Source of the DNA: UBA11403 sp963784615
GTDB lineage: Bacteria; Pseudomonadota; Gammaproteobacteria; Legionellales; Legionellaceae
Assembly (NCBI GenBank): GCA_963784615.1
Contig: CAWASG010000001.1
Location: 124,001 to 188,000 of the forward strand
Direction: 5' to 3'
DNA: 64,000 nucleotides
Positions 43,686 to 51,951 of this stretch are shown piece after piece (the stretch's first letter is position 1; every line of letters begins with the position of its first letter). The notes below the pieces were generated by a model. The model was not told where the DNA came from and made no database searches. It saw nothing but the letters and a program-made list of their open reading frames with translations. The translations under genes were made by a program, and so were the position numbers.

Positions 43686-45887
43686 TTGCGCCAATTGATA
43701 CGACGGATCGCACTAAAACGGGAAGTGATTACTGGCGCAATCCTATTTCTGTGTTTTCTTATATTAAATTGCAATGGTGCTTATGCAAAAGAAAATGCAT
43801 TGACCGGTTTAAAAATTCAGCCCCTGCCCAATAATCGATTGCGGATAGATTTTCAATTCGCTGATGCCGTTCAGCAGGATCCCGCGAGTTTTATGACCGA
43901 AAAACCGCCACGATTAGTGCTTGATTTCATCAACACGACCAATCAGCTCGATCCATCGTTACGTCATAAAATCATGAAACTAGGTTCCGTAAAAAACTAT
44001 CAAGTTGTTTCTGTTGGGAATCGGGTTCGGATCATGTTTAATCTATCCGCAGCAGTGACATATTCAGGCTCAAAATCAGGACATTGTTATACGCTTCTTA
44101 TTAATGGAACGGGAAACGAGCTTATCCCACGTCCTCGTGAAATGTTTGTGACGCATCAAAAAGTAAATGCAAGATATAAAATAAATAATATTGATTTTCG
44201 CGGTACAGATAAGCAAGGTGGACGTTTAACGATTGATCTATCCGATCCAGGCGTGCCAGTTGATGTCACGCAAAAGGGCGAGAAAGTGGTCGCGCGTTTC
44301 ATGTCGACTCAGTTACCGCAACACCTCATGAAACGATTTGATGTGGTTGATTTTCATAGCCCAACACAACGGTTTTCTGCACGACAACAAGGAAAAGATG
44401 TTGTGATTACGATGACCAATAAAGGTGATTATGGTCAATTTTCCTATCAAGTTAATAAACAATTTATTATTGATGTCTTTCCGTTGACTGCAGAAGAAAT
44501 TCAGCAAGCCAAACTCAAGAAAAGAGTGTTCGTCGGTAAACGAATTTCACTGAATTTTCAGAACATTCAGATTCGCGCGGTCTTGCAGTTATTGGCCGAT
44601 TTCACCGGGGTCAATATTGTCGTCAGTGATAAGGTCAATGGCAATATCACGCTTCGTTTAAATGATGTGCCGTGGGATCAGGCTTTGGATATTATTTTAA
44701 CCACTCAGGGGCTGGATAAGCGAGAAGCAGGTAATGTCGTTCTTATCGATACCAGTGCCGATTTCACGTTACGAGAAAATGGCCTCCTGAAAGAACAAGA
44801 AGCAGCTAAAAAATTGGCGCCTATTCGGTCTGATTTATTGCAAATCAACTATGCTAAAGCCACTGATATTGCAACGATGCTTAAAGATAAAAATAATTCG
44901 TTGCTGTCTGATCGCGGTGTTTTGAGTGTTGATGTGCGCACAAATACGATATGGCTTCAGGATACGGGCTCTCGGATTCAAGAAATCCGTGAGTTGGTGG
45001 AAAAATTGGATGTGCCAGTTAGGCAAGTATCCATCGAGGCCCGAATCGTTAACATGACAAAAGATTGCGAGCTTGATCTCGGCGTTCGTTGGGGTGTTTC
45101 GAAACCGAGACATTTAAGTGGTACTTTGGAAGGGGCAAATAAGCTTGCGGGACCAACGGCGCCAGCAAATCTACCTGCAAATGTTCCTATTGCTGAACGT
45201 CTCAATTTGGATCTATTGGCGGTTCCAGCGAGCGGGCCTCCTGCATCAGTCGGGATTGCCTTGGCAAAACTGGGAAGCGGCGTGCTACTTGACTTGGAGC
45301 TGTCTGCCTTGGAAAGCGAAGATAGAGCCGAAATCGTTGCTAGCCCGCGCTTGATGACAACGAATCAGGTGCCTGCTGTCATTAAATCAGGGGAGGATAT
45401 TCCATATCAAGAATCGACATCTAGTGGTGCAACAGCCGTTGCCTTCAAGCAGGCCGTTTTAAGTTTAAAGGTAACGCCACAAATCACACCGGATGGTAAA
45501 CTATTATTAGATTTACAAATTAATCAGGATTCTGATTCAGGTAGGCGTGTACAGAATGTGCCGATTATTTTAACAAAATCCATTGAAACCAGTGTGTTAG
45601 TTAATAATGGACAAACGATTGTATTAGGAGGAATCTATCAACAAAGTAAAAGTAACCAGGTAAAACGTATTCCTTTTTTAGGAACCATTCCTGTTTTAGG
45701 TAATCTATTTAGGAGTGTCGATGTAAAATCAAGCAATGATGAGTTGCTCATTTTCATCACTCCCCGGATAATAGCAAATAGTTTATCGATTACAGCGGTA
45801 GAAGGGGGGCGTCAACGTATCCCTAGATATGCAGTACGTAATAAAGATGGAAATCCGGTTAGACGACCTGTAAATTTTGTTAAATAA
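43686..45887 (+). CDS. pilQ: Type IV pilus secretin PilQ
   Basis: Outer-membrane channel for the type IV pilus. The 733-residue protein has a signal peptide ending NGAYA, two AMIN peptidoglycan-binding domains (about 40-270), a STN/N0 domain (about 285-360) and an N1 domain. The secretin domain carries VRQVSIEARIVNM, the membrane lip and VPILGNLFRSVDVK-like sequence near the end. The start is TTG (43686) with AGGAG six bases upstream; there is no ATG near. In Legionellales this operon supports twitching and DNA uptake. It is distinct from GspD at 1613-3691. Confidence 0.95.
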   Translation: MRQLIRRIALKREVITGAILFLCFLILNCNGAYAKENALTGLKIQPLPNNRLRIDFQFADAVQQDPASFMTEKPPRLVLDFINTTNQLDPSLRHKIMKLGSVKNYQVVSVGNRVRIMFNLSAAVTYSGSKSGHCYTLLINGTGNELIPRPREMFVTHQKVNARYKINNIDFRGTDKQGGRLTIDLSDPGVPVDVTQKGEKVVARFMSTQLPQHLMKRFDVVDFHSPTQRFSARQQGKDVVITMTNKGDYGQFSYQVNKQFIIDVFPLTAEEIQQAKLKKRVFVGKRISLNFQNIQIRAVLQLLADFTGVNIVVSDKVNGNITLRLNDVPWDQALDIILTTQGLDKREAGNVVLIDTSADFTLRENGLLKEQEAAKKLAPIRSDLLQINYAKATDIATMLKDKNNSLLSDRGVLSVDVRTNTIWLQDTGSRIQEIRELVEKLDVPVRQVSIEARIVNMTKDCELDLGVRWGVSKPRHLSGTLEGANKLAGPTAPANLPANVPIAERLNLDLLAVPASGPPASVGIALAKLGSGVLLDLELSALESEDRAEIVASPRLMTTNQVPAVIKSGEDIPYQESTSSGATAVAFKQAVLSLKVTPQITPDGKLLLDLQINQDSDSGRRVQNVPIILTKSIETSVLVNNGQTIVLGGIYQQSKSNQVKRIPFLGTIPVLGNLFRSVDVKSSNDELLIFITPRIIANSLSITAVEGGRQRIPRYAVRNKDGNPVRRPVNFVK

Positions 45888-45916
45888 TAAAAAATTAAAG
45901 AGGTATGTGATTAAAA

Positions 45917-46444
45917 ATGAGTATTGTTAAAGTACGTAATATATTCCTGATAGGTCCTATGGGCGCTGGGAAAAGCACCATTGGTCGAGCTTTGGCCAAG
46001 GAACTTAAGTTGGAATTTTATGATACCGATGAAGTGATTGAGGATCGTACCGGTGCCAGTATTTCCTGGATATTTGATGTTGAAGGAGAAGAGGGATTTC
46101 GGCGTCGTGAGCAAAAAGTTGTTGATGAACTGACCCAAAAAAATAATATAGTTCTTGCAACAGGTGGTGGTGTCGTGATTACACCGGAAAATCGTAATGC
46201 GCTAGCAGGACGCGGAACGGTAATCTATTTAAAAACCTCACTTGCACAGCAATTTGAACGGACTAAACGTGATACGAAGCGACCATTGCTGCAAACCCCT
46301 AATCTTACGGATACACTCGAAGTATTAAGGGATGAGCGCGAACCTTTTTATGATGAATTAGCTGATGTAAGTTTTGAAACGGACAAACTAACGGTCAAGG
46401 CCGTCGCCAACAAAATTATTAAATATCTCTATGGCGAATCATAA
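45917..46444 (+). CDS. aroK: Shikimate kinase AroK
   Basis: Phosphorylates shikimate at O3 in chorismate synthesis. The 175-residue protein has Walker A GPMGAGKST, the substrate motif FYDTDEVIE with the Asp that binds shikimate, FRRREQKVV, ATGGGVV and the lid TKRDTKRPLL. AAAGAGGT precedes the ATG. The gene follows pilQ by 29 bp, as in Legionella and Pseudomonas, and overlaps aroB by 14 bp. Confidence 0.97.
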   Translation: MSIVKVRNIFLIGPMGAGKSTIGRALAKELKLEFYDTDEVIEDRTGASISWIFDVEGEEGFRRREQKVVDELTQKNNIVLATGGGVVITPENRNALAGRGTVIYLKTSLAQQFERTKRDTKRPLLQTPNLTDTLEVLRDEREPFYDELADVSFETDKLTVKAVANKIIKYLYGES

Positions 46445-47549
46445 TCTGGTAAAGCAATTGGAAGTCCAATTGCCGTTTATGAGTTACCCCATTTTTGTGG
46501 GATCGCATTTGCTTGCAGACAAAGCGTTATTGAATCGTTATGTCTTAGCCGAACAAGTGTTGATTGTGACGAATGAAACCATAGCGCCTTTTTATCTGGA
46601 AGCAGTTAGACAGGCGTTTTCGCATATTCAAGCAGATGTTCTTATTCTCAAAGATGGTGAGGTTTATAAAAATCAATCCAGTTTGTTTGCCATTTATGAT
46701 GCGCTTATTAAACACCAGCATCATCGAGATACGACGCTTATCGCACTTGGCGGCGGTGTGGTGGGGGATCTGGTTGGGTTTGCCGCTTCAACTTATCAAC
46801 GGGGCGTACGTTTTATACAGATCCCAACCTCACTGTTAGCCCAGGTTGATGCGTCTGTGGGTGGCAAGACGGCGATTAATTATTTGCAGGCCAAGAATAT
46901 GATTGGCAGTTTTTATCAGCCGCAAGCAGTCATCATTGATGTTGAAACATTAAAAACGCTACCCTCGCGTGAATTAAATGCCGGGCTTGCTGAAGTCGTT
47001 AAATATGCTTTGTTGGTTGGGGGAGATTTTCTGAGTGAGTTAACCCGGAAATTGGACAAAGGTGTTTTAACGGATTCAACAGACGATCTCACTGATTTAA
47101 TTTGGCAATGTTGTCGGATTAAAGCCAGTTTTGTTGAAGCTGATGAACGCGAGCAAGGCTCGCGTGTGTTACTCAATCTGGGGCATACCTTTGCTCATGC
47201 TTTGGAGGCCATTACAGATTATAACCGATGGCTTCATGGTGAAGCAGTTGGGATTGGTTTATATTGCGCAGTGTTGTTATCATATCAACTTGGGCATTTG
47301 CAGAAAGAGGATTTGCTCCTTGTTGACAGGTTGCTAGAGGCCGCACAGTTACCACGTCGAATTCCAGCAACGATTGATTTAATGAGATTGCAAGCATTGA
47401 TGGGAAATGACAAAAAAATAAAGAATAAACAGTTACGATTCGTGCTGATGAGAGCGTTTGGAGACTGTTACCTGGATTCCGAAGTAACAGAGAAGAGCTT
47501 GCGTCAGGTCTTATTAGAGGCAGTAGAGGTAGAGGGAGAGTGTATATGA
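46431..47549 (+). CDS. aroB: 3-Dehydroquinate synthase AroB
   Basis: Converts DAHP to 3-dehydroquinate with NAD and a divalent metal. The 372-residue protein has the NAD-binding GGGVVGDLVGFAASTYQRG motif, VDASVGGKTAIN, and metal-binding residues in ELNAGLAEVVKYALL, LNLGHTFAHALE and LHGEAVGIG. Length is near E. coli AroB (362). Its stop shares ATGA with damX. Confidence 0.97.
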   Translation: MANHNLVKQLEVQLPFMSYPIFVGSHLLADKALLNRYVLAEQVLIVTNETIAPFYLEAVRQAFSHIQADVLILKDGEVYKNQSSLFAIYDALIKHQHHRDTTLIALGGGVVGDLVGFAASTYQRGVRFIQIPTSLLAQVDASVGGKTAINYLQAKNMIGSFYQPQAVIIDVETLKTLPSRELNAGLAEVVKYALLVGGDFLSELTRKLDKGVLTDSTDDLTDLIWQCCRIKASFVEADEREQGSRVLLNLGHTFAHALEAITDYNRWLHGEAVGIGLYCAVLLSYQLGHLQKEDLLLVDRLLEAAQLPRRIPATIDLMRLQALMGNDKKIKNKQLRFVLMRAFGDCYLDSEVTEKSLRQVLLEAVEVEGECI

Positions 47550-48988
47550 ACATTGGAGTGAACCGATCGATGGTTGGTGATGATGATGTATTATTTGAGC
47601 CGTCGTCTTGGCATATTAAAATTGATTTTATCAATCAATTTATATTAAATAATAATGTATTGATTTCAGTTTTGGGCGAAAAAGGAACTGGAAAAACGAC
47701 TTTTGCACAGTTGTTGCGAGACACGCTGGCGGCTAATATTCATTCCGTCTTGCTCACCGCCACGCCATTGTTTGAGTCTCTCCCGTTTATTGAACAGATG
47801 TGTCTCCAACTTAATTTAGATGTCAAGTTATCGTTCAGTGATGTTGTCAATGAAATTAATGCGCGTCAAACAAGAACGCTCATTATTATTGACAATGCTG
47901 AAGAAATACCCGAGACGTTTGCAATTGAAATACTCGATGCGTTAATGCAGCAAGAGGGAAGCGGTTATTGTCATGTTTGCATTTTGTCTGACTTTTCACT
48001 GGTAAAAATGACCAGTCGATTGGCGCGAGAAGCATATAGAGATATGATTCACAGCATTGAACTTCAACCTTTGAATGAAGCTGAAACAAAAGCATATGTG
48101 CTGACACGTATGGCTGCGCTAAACTCAAACAAGATCGAACTATCCGATGAGTGGTTACAGCAGTTTTATGAGCTGACTGAAGGCAATATCATGGGGATCA
48201 ATACTCAAATGATGGGTTTCTTTGCCAGTAAATCGATGCAAAATGTACCTTTATACAAGCGTTTTTTGCCTTATGGTTATATTCCTGTTCTTGCAATAGC
48301 CATGGTTGGCGTTGTTTATTTTATTTCTTCACAATCCACATCAGACGTGCCTGAACTTGCTGAACTTGTTAAAAACAGCATGCAGTCCGCTCAGCTTGAG
48401 CTACCATTAGCCAGTGAGATCCCGTTTTACGCGGTTTCATCTGTTCATCAGCCTATGGAGATGATTTCCTTGCAAAAGGTTGATATTCAAATGGCCAACG
48501 AAGATACGGACAGTAATATGGATGAGTCTTTGGTTGTGCTGGATAAAGTGGTTACTATCCCCAATATAGAAAACACACAACCTACAGAGATAGCCCAAGA
48601 AACCAGCGCTGTTCAAAAGGTTGTTGTTGCGCAGCAGACCGTTGTTCATCATCCGTCTGTGAAAAAGATATCCAAACAACACGCCAATACTAAGCCTAAA
48701 GCAGTCCATGCTTTATTAAAGCCAGGTTCAGATGCAGGTCGATTTACGATCCAGTTAATGGCAACCCGTGATAAAAACGAGTTGAATCGTTTAACAAAAC
48801 AATACCGTGCTACAGATGGCTTTAAAATACGTCGTTTTGACAATCAAGGTGTTGTTTGGTTTGTGCTAACTCGAGGTGACTATACGCAAAAGCAACTGGC
48901 GCAACATGCTTTAACGTCATTGCCGAAGAATTTAGCTCAACTGAAACCATGGGTTCGTTCGACTGCAAACTTAAAAAATGTAGGTTGA
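47546..48988 (+). CDS. damX: DamX-like division protein with ATPase and SPOR domains
   Basis: Inner-membrane protein that localises to the septum through peptidoglycan binding. The 480-residue product has an N-terminal AAA ATPase of the ExeA/GspA type (Walker A GEKGTGKTT near residue 47, Walker B TLIIIDNAEE). One membrane helix lies near 248-266 (GYIPVLAIAMVGVVYFI), then a linker, and a C-terminal SPOR domain (about 395-475; FTIQLMATRDKNELNRL). ATG 47546 is preferred over a GTG two codons upstream because it forms an ATGA overlap with aroB. The stop reads GTAGGTTGA, possibly a remnant of the main repeat. The aroK-aroB-damX order is conserved in gammaproteobacteria. Confidence 0.9.
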   Translation: MNIGVNRSMVGDDDVLFEPSSWHIKIDFINQFILNNNVLISVLGEKGTGKTTFAQLLRDTLAANIHSVLLTATPLFESLPFIEQMCLQLNLDVKLSFSDVVNEINARQTRTLIIIDNAEEIPETFAIEILDALMQQEGSGYCHVCILSDFSLVKMTSRLAREAYRDMIHSIELQPLNEAETKAYVLTRMAALNSNKIELSDEWLQQFYELTEGNIMGINTQMMGFFASKSMQNVPLYKRFLPYGYIPVLAIAMVGVVYFISSQSTSDVPELAELVKNSMQSAQLELPLASEIPFYAVSSVHQPMEMISLQKVDIQMANEDTDSNMDESLVVLDKVVTIPNIENTQPTEIAQETSAVQKVVVAQQTVVHHPSVKKISKQHANTKPKAVHALLKPGSDAGRFTIQLMATRDKNELNRLTKQYRATDGFKIRRFDNQGVVWFVLTRGDYTQKQLAQHALTSLPKNLAQLKPWVRSTANLKNVG

Positions 48989-49010
48989 TAGGAAAATTTC
49001 ACACCAAAAC

Positions 49011-49038
49011 TATGTCCTCCGCATTCGCGGAGGACATA
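49011..49038. terminator. Symmetrical hairpin between convergent genes
   Basis: Perfect 12-bp stem TATGTCCTCCGC/GCGGAGGACATA with loop ATTC, 22 bp after damX and 16 bp before the end of the convergent 49055-50065 gene. It is placed like a bidirectional terminator but has no T-tract on either strand. Confidence 0.5.
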
Positions 49039-49054
49039 ACGCGATTGTTACACA

Positions 49055-50065
49055 TTACACACCAGGCCCAGCAGAAGGGCGATTATTATTCGGATTATTC
49101 GGATTTTTCGGAGCAGGACTTCCTGGTTGTGAAAAAAGCGAACTATAACTACTGGAACTTGATGAAGAGCTGGTTGAAGATTCTCTCGATGATGCCGGAG
49201 ACGGCTCTTTGCCGCCAAAACGACTAATTAATTTTAACATGTCTATTCTTTTTTCTGTTGCATTATTAAACCTTTCTATAAGTGCCATGACTTGTTTTTG
49301 CATGCCGACGTGCAAAGCATAAAATCCGAAATCATCATATTCTTCATCCTCGGAATCTGCTTCGGAGTCTGTTTCAGATTCTGTGTCATCTGAAGACGAT
49401 GAATCATTTTCAGACTTAGCCCTGGCAGCATCGTTTTCCGGAACCGACATCTCACTTTCATCCGGTCCTTCTATGACATCGTTAATATCATTAATTACCT
49501 TCGCTATTACGACTTCTAGCGCCTCGAAACGATCGAGTAAATCATGCCTCTCTGAATCTTCATTGAACCTAATTGATGTGTTGTAAACCGCTGTAGACAA
49601 ACGCCCTACATGTTCGATTTGGCCAATCAAGTCTTGGCTGTGGGTTAGAAAATTGATCCTACCCTCAATTGAAAGTGCATGAAATAATTCTTTGAGTGCA
49701 ACTGGCCCTGACGCAGGATTGGACGATTCCAGACGTTTTGCTTCATCTGAATCGGTTGTTGGCTCACTGTTCGAATCCTGTAAATTTGTCAGCGTTTGAC
49801 ATAGCATCATCTCCAAATCATCAACCTGGCGCACAAATTGATTGATGTCTCGATAAAAATGCAATAAGACATGTGATTGCTGATGATTTCTGGCTAACGA
49901 CGCAAGTGATCGTTGCGCTTGTATAAGAATCTTACGAATATCCACTTGATCACGTGGTGAGATATCCGTTCTGTCTTTTAACGTTTTTTGCGCTTCTATA
50001 ATTTTTTCTAATAAGACTTGTTCTGGCTTGGTAAATGCAGTGGGCATTAATTCATTACTCATCAT
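49055..50065 (-). CDS. Uncharacterised acidic, Ser-rich protein (336 aa)
   Basis: I do not recognise this protein. Residues about 1-110 and 125-205 look helical, with heptad-like patterns (ILIQAQRSLASLARN, HLLDRFEALEVVIAKVINDI-type). A strongly acidic Ser/Asp/Glu tract follows (about 220-250; SSSSDDTESETDSEADSEDE), then a further helix (about 260-290), then a Ser-run (STSSSSSSSSYSSL) and a Pro/Asn-rich end (NPNNPNNNRPSAGPGV). There is no signal peptide or membrane helix. CGGAG precedes ATG 50065. It stands alone, convergent with damX and divergent from uspA. The composition, unlike its neighbours, is compatible with a host-directed effector of a Legionellales bacterium, but no secretion motif proves that. 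Confidence 0.6.
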   Translation of the reverse strand: MMSNELMPTAFTKPEQVLLEKIIEAQKTLKDRTDISPRDQVDIRKILIQAQRSLASLARNHQQSHVLLHFYRDINQFVRQVDDLEMMLCQTLTNLQDSNSEPTTDSDEAKRLESSNPASGPVALKELFHALSIEGRINFLTHSQDLIGQIEHVGRLSTAVYNTSIRFNEDSERHDLLDRFEALEVVIAKVINDINDVIEGPDESEMSVPENDAARAKSENDSSSSDDTESETDSEADSEDEEYDDFGFYALHVGMQKQVMALIERFNNATEKRIDMLKLISRFGGKEPSPASSRESSTSSSSSSSSYSSLFSQPGSPAPKNPNNPNNNRPSAGPGV

Positions 50066-50240
50066 TCAACTCCGTTTGAAAAAATCGTTAATGTCCTTAA
50101 TGTCTAACATTTATCGAAAACAAACGCAATTATATTATTTAAGTGACGGGAATCGCTGGATTGGCGTTAAATGTTTTGTCGTATGAGGAGTTATCTGCTA
50201 AAATTTACAAAGTTATTACTGTTTTTCAATTAATTCTGAT

Positions 50241-50253
50241 AAGTTGGTATAAC
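50241..50253 (+). promoter_or_regulatory. Extended -10 promoter of uspA
   Basis: AAGTTGGTATAAC contains TGG-TATAAC, an extended -10. The best -35 at 17 bp (TTCAAT) is weak. Twelve of 13 bases are shared with the promoter-like site before the NAD-glutamate dehydrogenase gene (57367-57379). Confidence 0.5.
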
Positions 50254-50281
50254 CAGATTGATATCACTCAAGGAGAGGCCC

Positions 50282-50707
50282 ATGTATAAGAAAGTTTTGT
50301 TTGCAACGGATTTTGATGAGGTCGGCATTAGCGGCGCTCATAAAGCAAAAAAAATTGCCGATGAAAACAATGCTGTATTGTTTTTAGTGCATGTGGTTGA
50401 GCCTATCCCTGCTTATGCTTATCCTGGATTTGCCGGTTTTGCGGAAGTGGAAATGTCCATTCGCGAACAAGCTGAGAAAGAATTAAACGAACTTGCGAAA
50501 AAGCTGGGTGTTGATGAAAAGCATCGCATGCTAGAGTTTGGATCAACTAAAAATGAAGTGTTGAGGGTTGCTAAAGAGCATAAAGTTGATTTGATAGTGA
50601 CGGGTAGTCATGGTAAGCACGGATTGGCGTTATTACTCGGTTCGACGGCTAATTCAATTTTACATGCCGCTGAGTGTGATGTACTGATAGTTCGCTCCGA
50701 TACTTAG
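50282..50707 (+). CDS. Universal stress protein, UspA family
   Basis: Cytoplasmic stress protein of 141 residues. Family features: the first strand YKKVLFATDFDE, the Asp near residue 11, and the ATP-binding motif GSHGKHGLALLLGSTANSIL (G-2x-G-9x-G-S/T-A), so it is probably an ATP-binding Usp. The start at ATG 50282 follows AAGGAGAGGCCC; the frame is open eight codons upstream. It is monocistronic, with an extended -10 promoter, and followed by a repeat. Confidence 0.92.
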   Translation: MYKKVLFATDFDEVGISGAHKAKKIADENNAVLFLVHVVEPIPAYAYPGFAGFAEVEMSIREQAEKELNELAKKLGVDEKHRMLEFGSTKNEVLRVAKEHKVDLIVTGSHGKHGLALLLGSTANSILHAAECDVLIVRSDT

Positions 50708-50718
50708 GACGTAGCCTC

Positions 50719-50908
50719 ATTGTCATTATGTTAAGGATAAACTGATTGATGTATGCGTAGGTTGGTGAGTTGGTGAGTAGGTTCGTGAGTAGGTTGGATT
50801 GATCGAGAGCGAAGCCCAACAAAACCATCTATGTTGGGCTTCGCTCTCGATCAACCCAACCTACTCAGCAACCTACTCCGATTAATCTCCTTAACTTAAT
50901 GGCAGTGG
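50719..50908. repeat. Extended GTAGGTTGG-family element with degenerate outer repeats, copy 5
   Basis: Inner arms near 50789-50819 and 50832-50864 with GATCGAGAGC instead of GAGCGAGAGC, matched in the other arm (GCTCTCGATC). Outward are GTAGGTTGGTGAG-type units and then outer arms: GTCATTATGTTAAGGATAAACTGATTGATG on the left (degenerate) and CCGATTAATCTCCTTAACTTAATGGCA on the right. Confidence 0.85.
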
Positions 50909-50982
50909 GGCGTAGTTGCATCGGTAGCATTAAATCCGAGCCAAACACGCCACCGAGTACTCATTTTAGGTTTTAAATTAAC

Positions 50983-51951
50983 ATGAAATTACTAAATGGC
51001 TTAAAACAGACCGCAATATTACCCAATCGCGTTGTAGCTACTATTGGTAATTTTGATGGCGTGCATCGTGGTCATCAAGCATTACTTGTTTCTCTGCGTA
51101 TGCAGGCGGCGCGTCTTCAATGTCCCGTACTTGTTATCTTATTCGAGCCACAACCTGCAGAATATTTTCAACCTCAACAAGCGCCAGCTCGCCTGACCAG
51201 GCTACGTAAAAAATTACAAGCGCTTCAATCTCTTGGTGTTGACTACGTTTGTTGTTTAAAATTTAACACTGAACTCGCACAGATGTCGGCCTCTGATTTT
51301 GCCGAAGATATTCTGTTTAAATCTCTCAATGTGACCTATCTTCTCACCGGGGATGATTTTCGTTTCGGGCGAAACAGGGCAGGAGATCTTGAGTTACTGG
51401 CTGCAATTGGAAAAAAACATAATGCCATCGTAGAGTCTTTTCCCAACTTTCAGGTCAATGATAAACGGATTAGCTCAACGGGGATCCGTTTGGCCCTACA
51501 ACAAGGTAATCTACAATATGCCGCGTCATGTTTGGGTCGCCCCTACAGTTTGTGTGGGCGAGTTATTCAAGGCGATGGCCGAGGTCGGCAGTGGGGGATT
51601 CCTACAGCGAACATTGCATTGCAACATGACAGGCTCCCGCTTTCGGGTGTGTTTGCCGTTCATGTTCAACGACGTCATGATAAAACCCTCTATCGTGGTG
51701 TTGCAAATATTGGACGACGACCGACGATCGAAGGCCAATTACAATTGACTTTCGAGGTTCATTTATTTGATTTTGATGATTCGATTTATGGCGAGATGCT
51801 GGATGTTACCTTTGTGCATCACCTGCGAAATGAAGAAAAATTTAATTCAGTAGAAGCTTTAATTAACCAAATTCACCAGGACATCGTGCTGGCTAAACGT
51901 TTATTTTCTTCGGAAACCACAATCATAGAGTATGCCAATGACAGAATATAA
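50983..51951 (+). CDS. ribF: Bifunctional riboflavin kinase / FAD synthetase RibF
   Basis: Makes FMN and FAD from riboflavin. The 322-residue protein has the nucleotidyltransferase N-domain with TIGNFDGVHRGHQALL near residue 22 and LLTGDDFRFGRNRAGD. The flavokinase C-domain begins near 185 (GRVIQGDGRGRQWGIPTANIAL with the PTAN motif, then GVANIGRRPTI). It overlaps ileS by 14 bp. The ribF-ileS-lspA order is standard for gammaproteobacteria; rpsT and murJ, often upstream, are not present. Confidence 0.96.
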   Translation: MKLLNGLKQTAILPNRVVATIGNFDGVHRGHQALLVSLRMQAARLQCPVLVILFEPQPAEYFQPQQAPARLTRLRKKLQALQSLGVDYVCCLKFNTELAQMSASDFAEDILFKSLNVTYLLTGDDFRFGRNRAGDLELLAAIGKKHNAIVESFPNFQVNDKRISSTGIRLALQQGNLQYAASCLGRPYSLCGRVIQGDGRGRQWGIPTANIALQHDRLPLSGVFAVHVQRRHDKTLYRGVANIGRRPTIEGQLQLTFEVHLFDFDDSIYGEMLDVTFVHHLRNEEKFNSVEALINQIHQDIVLAKRLFSSETTIIEYANDRI

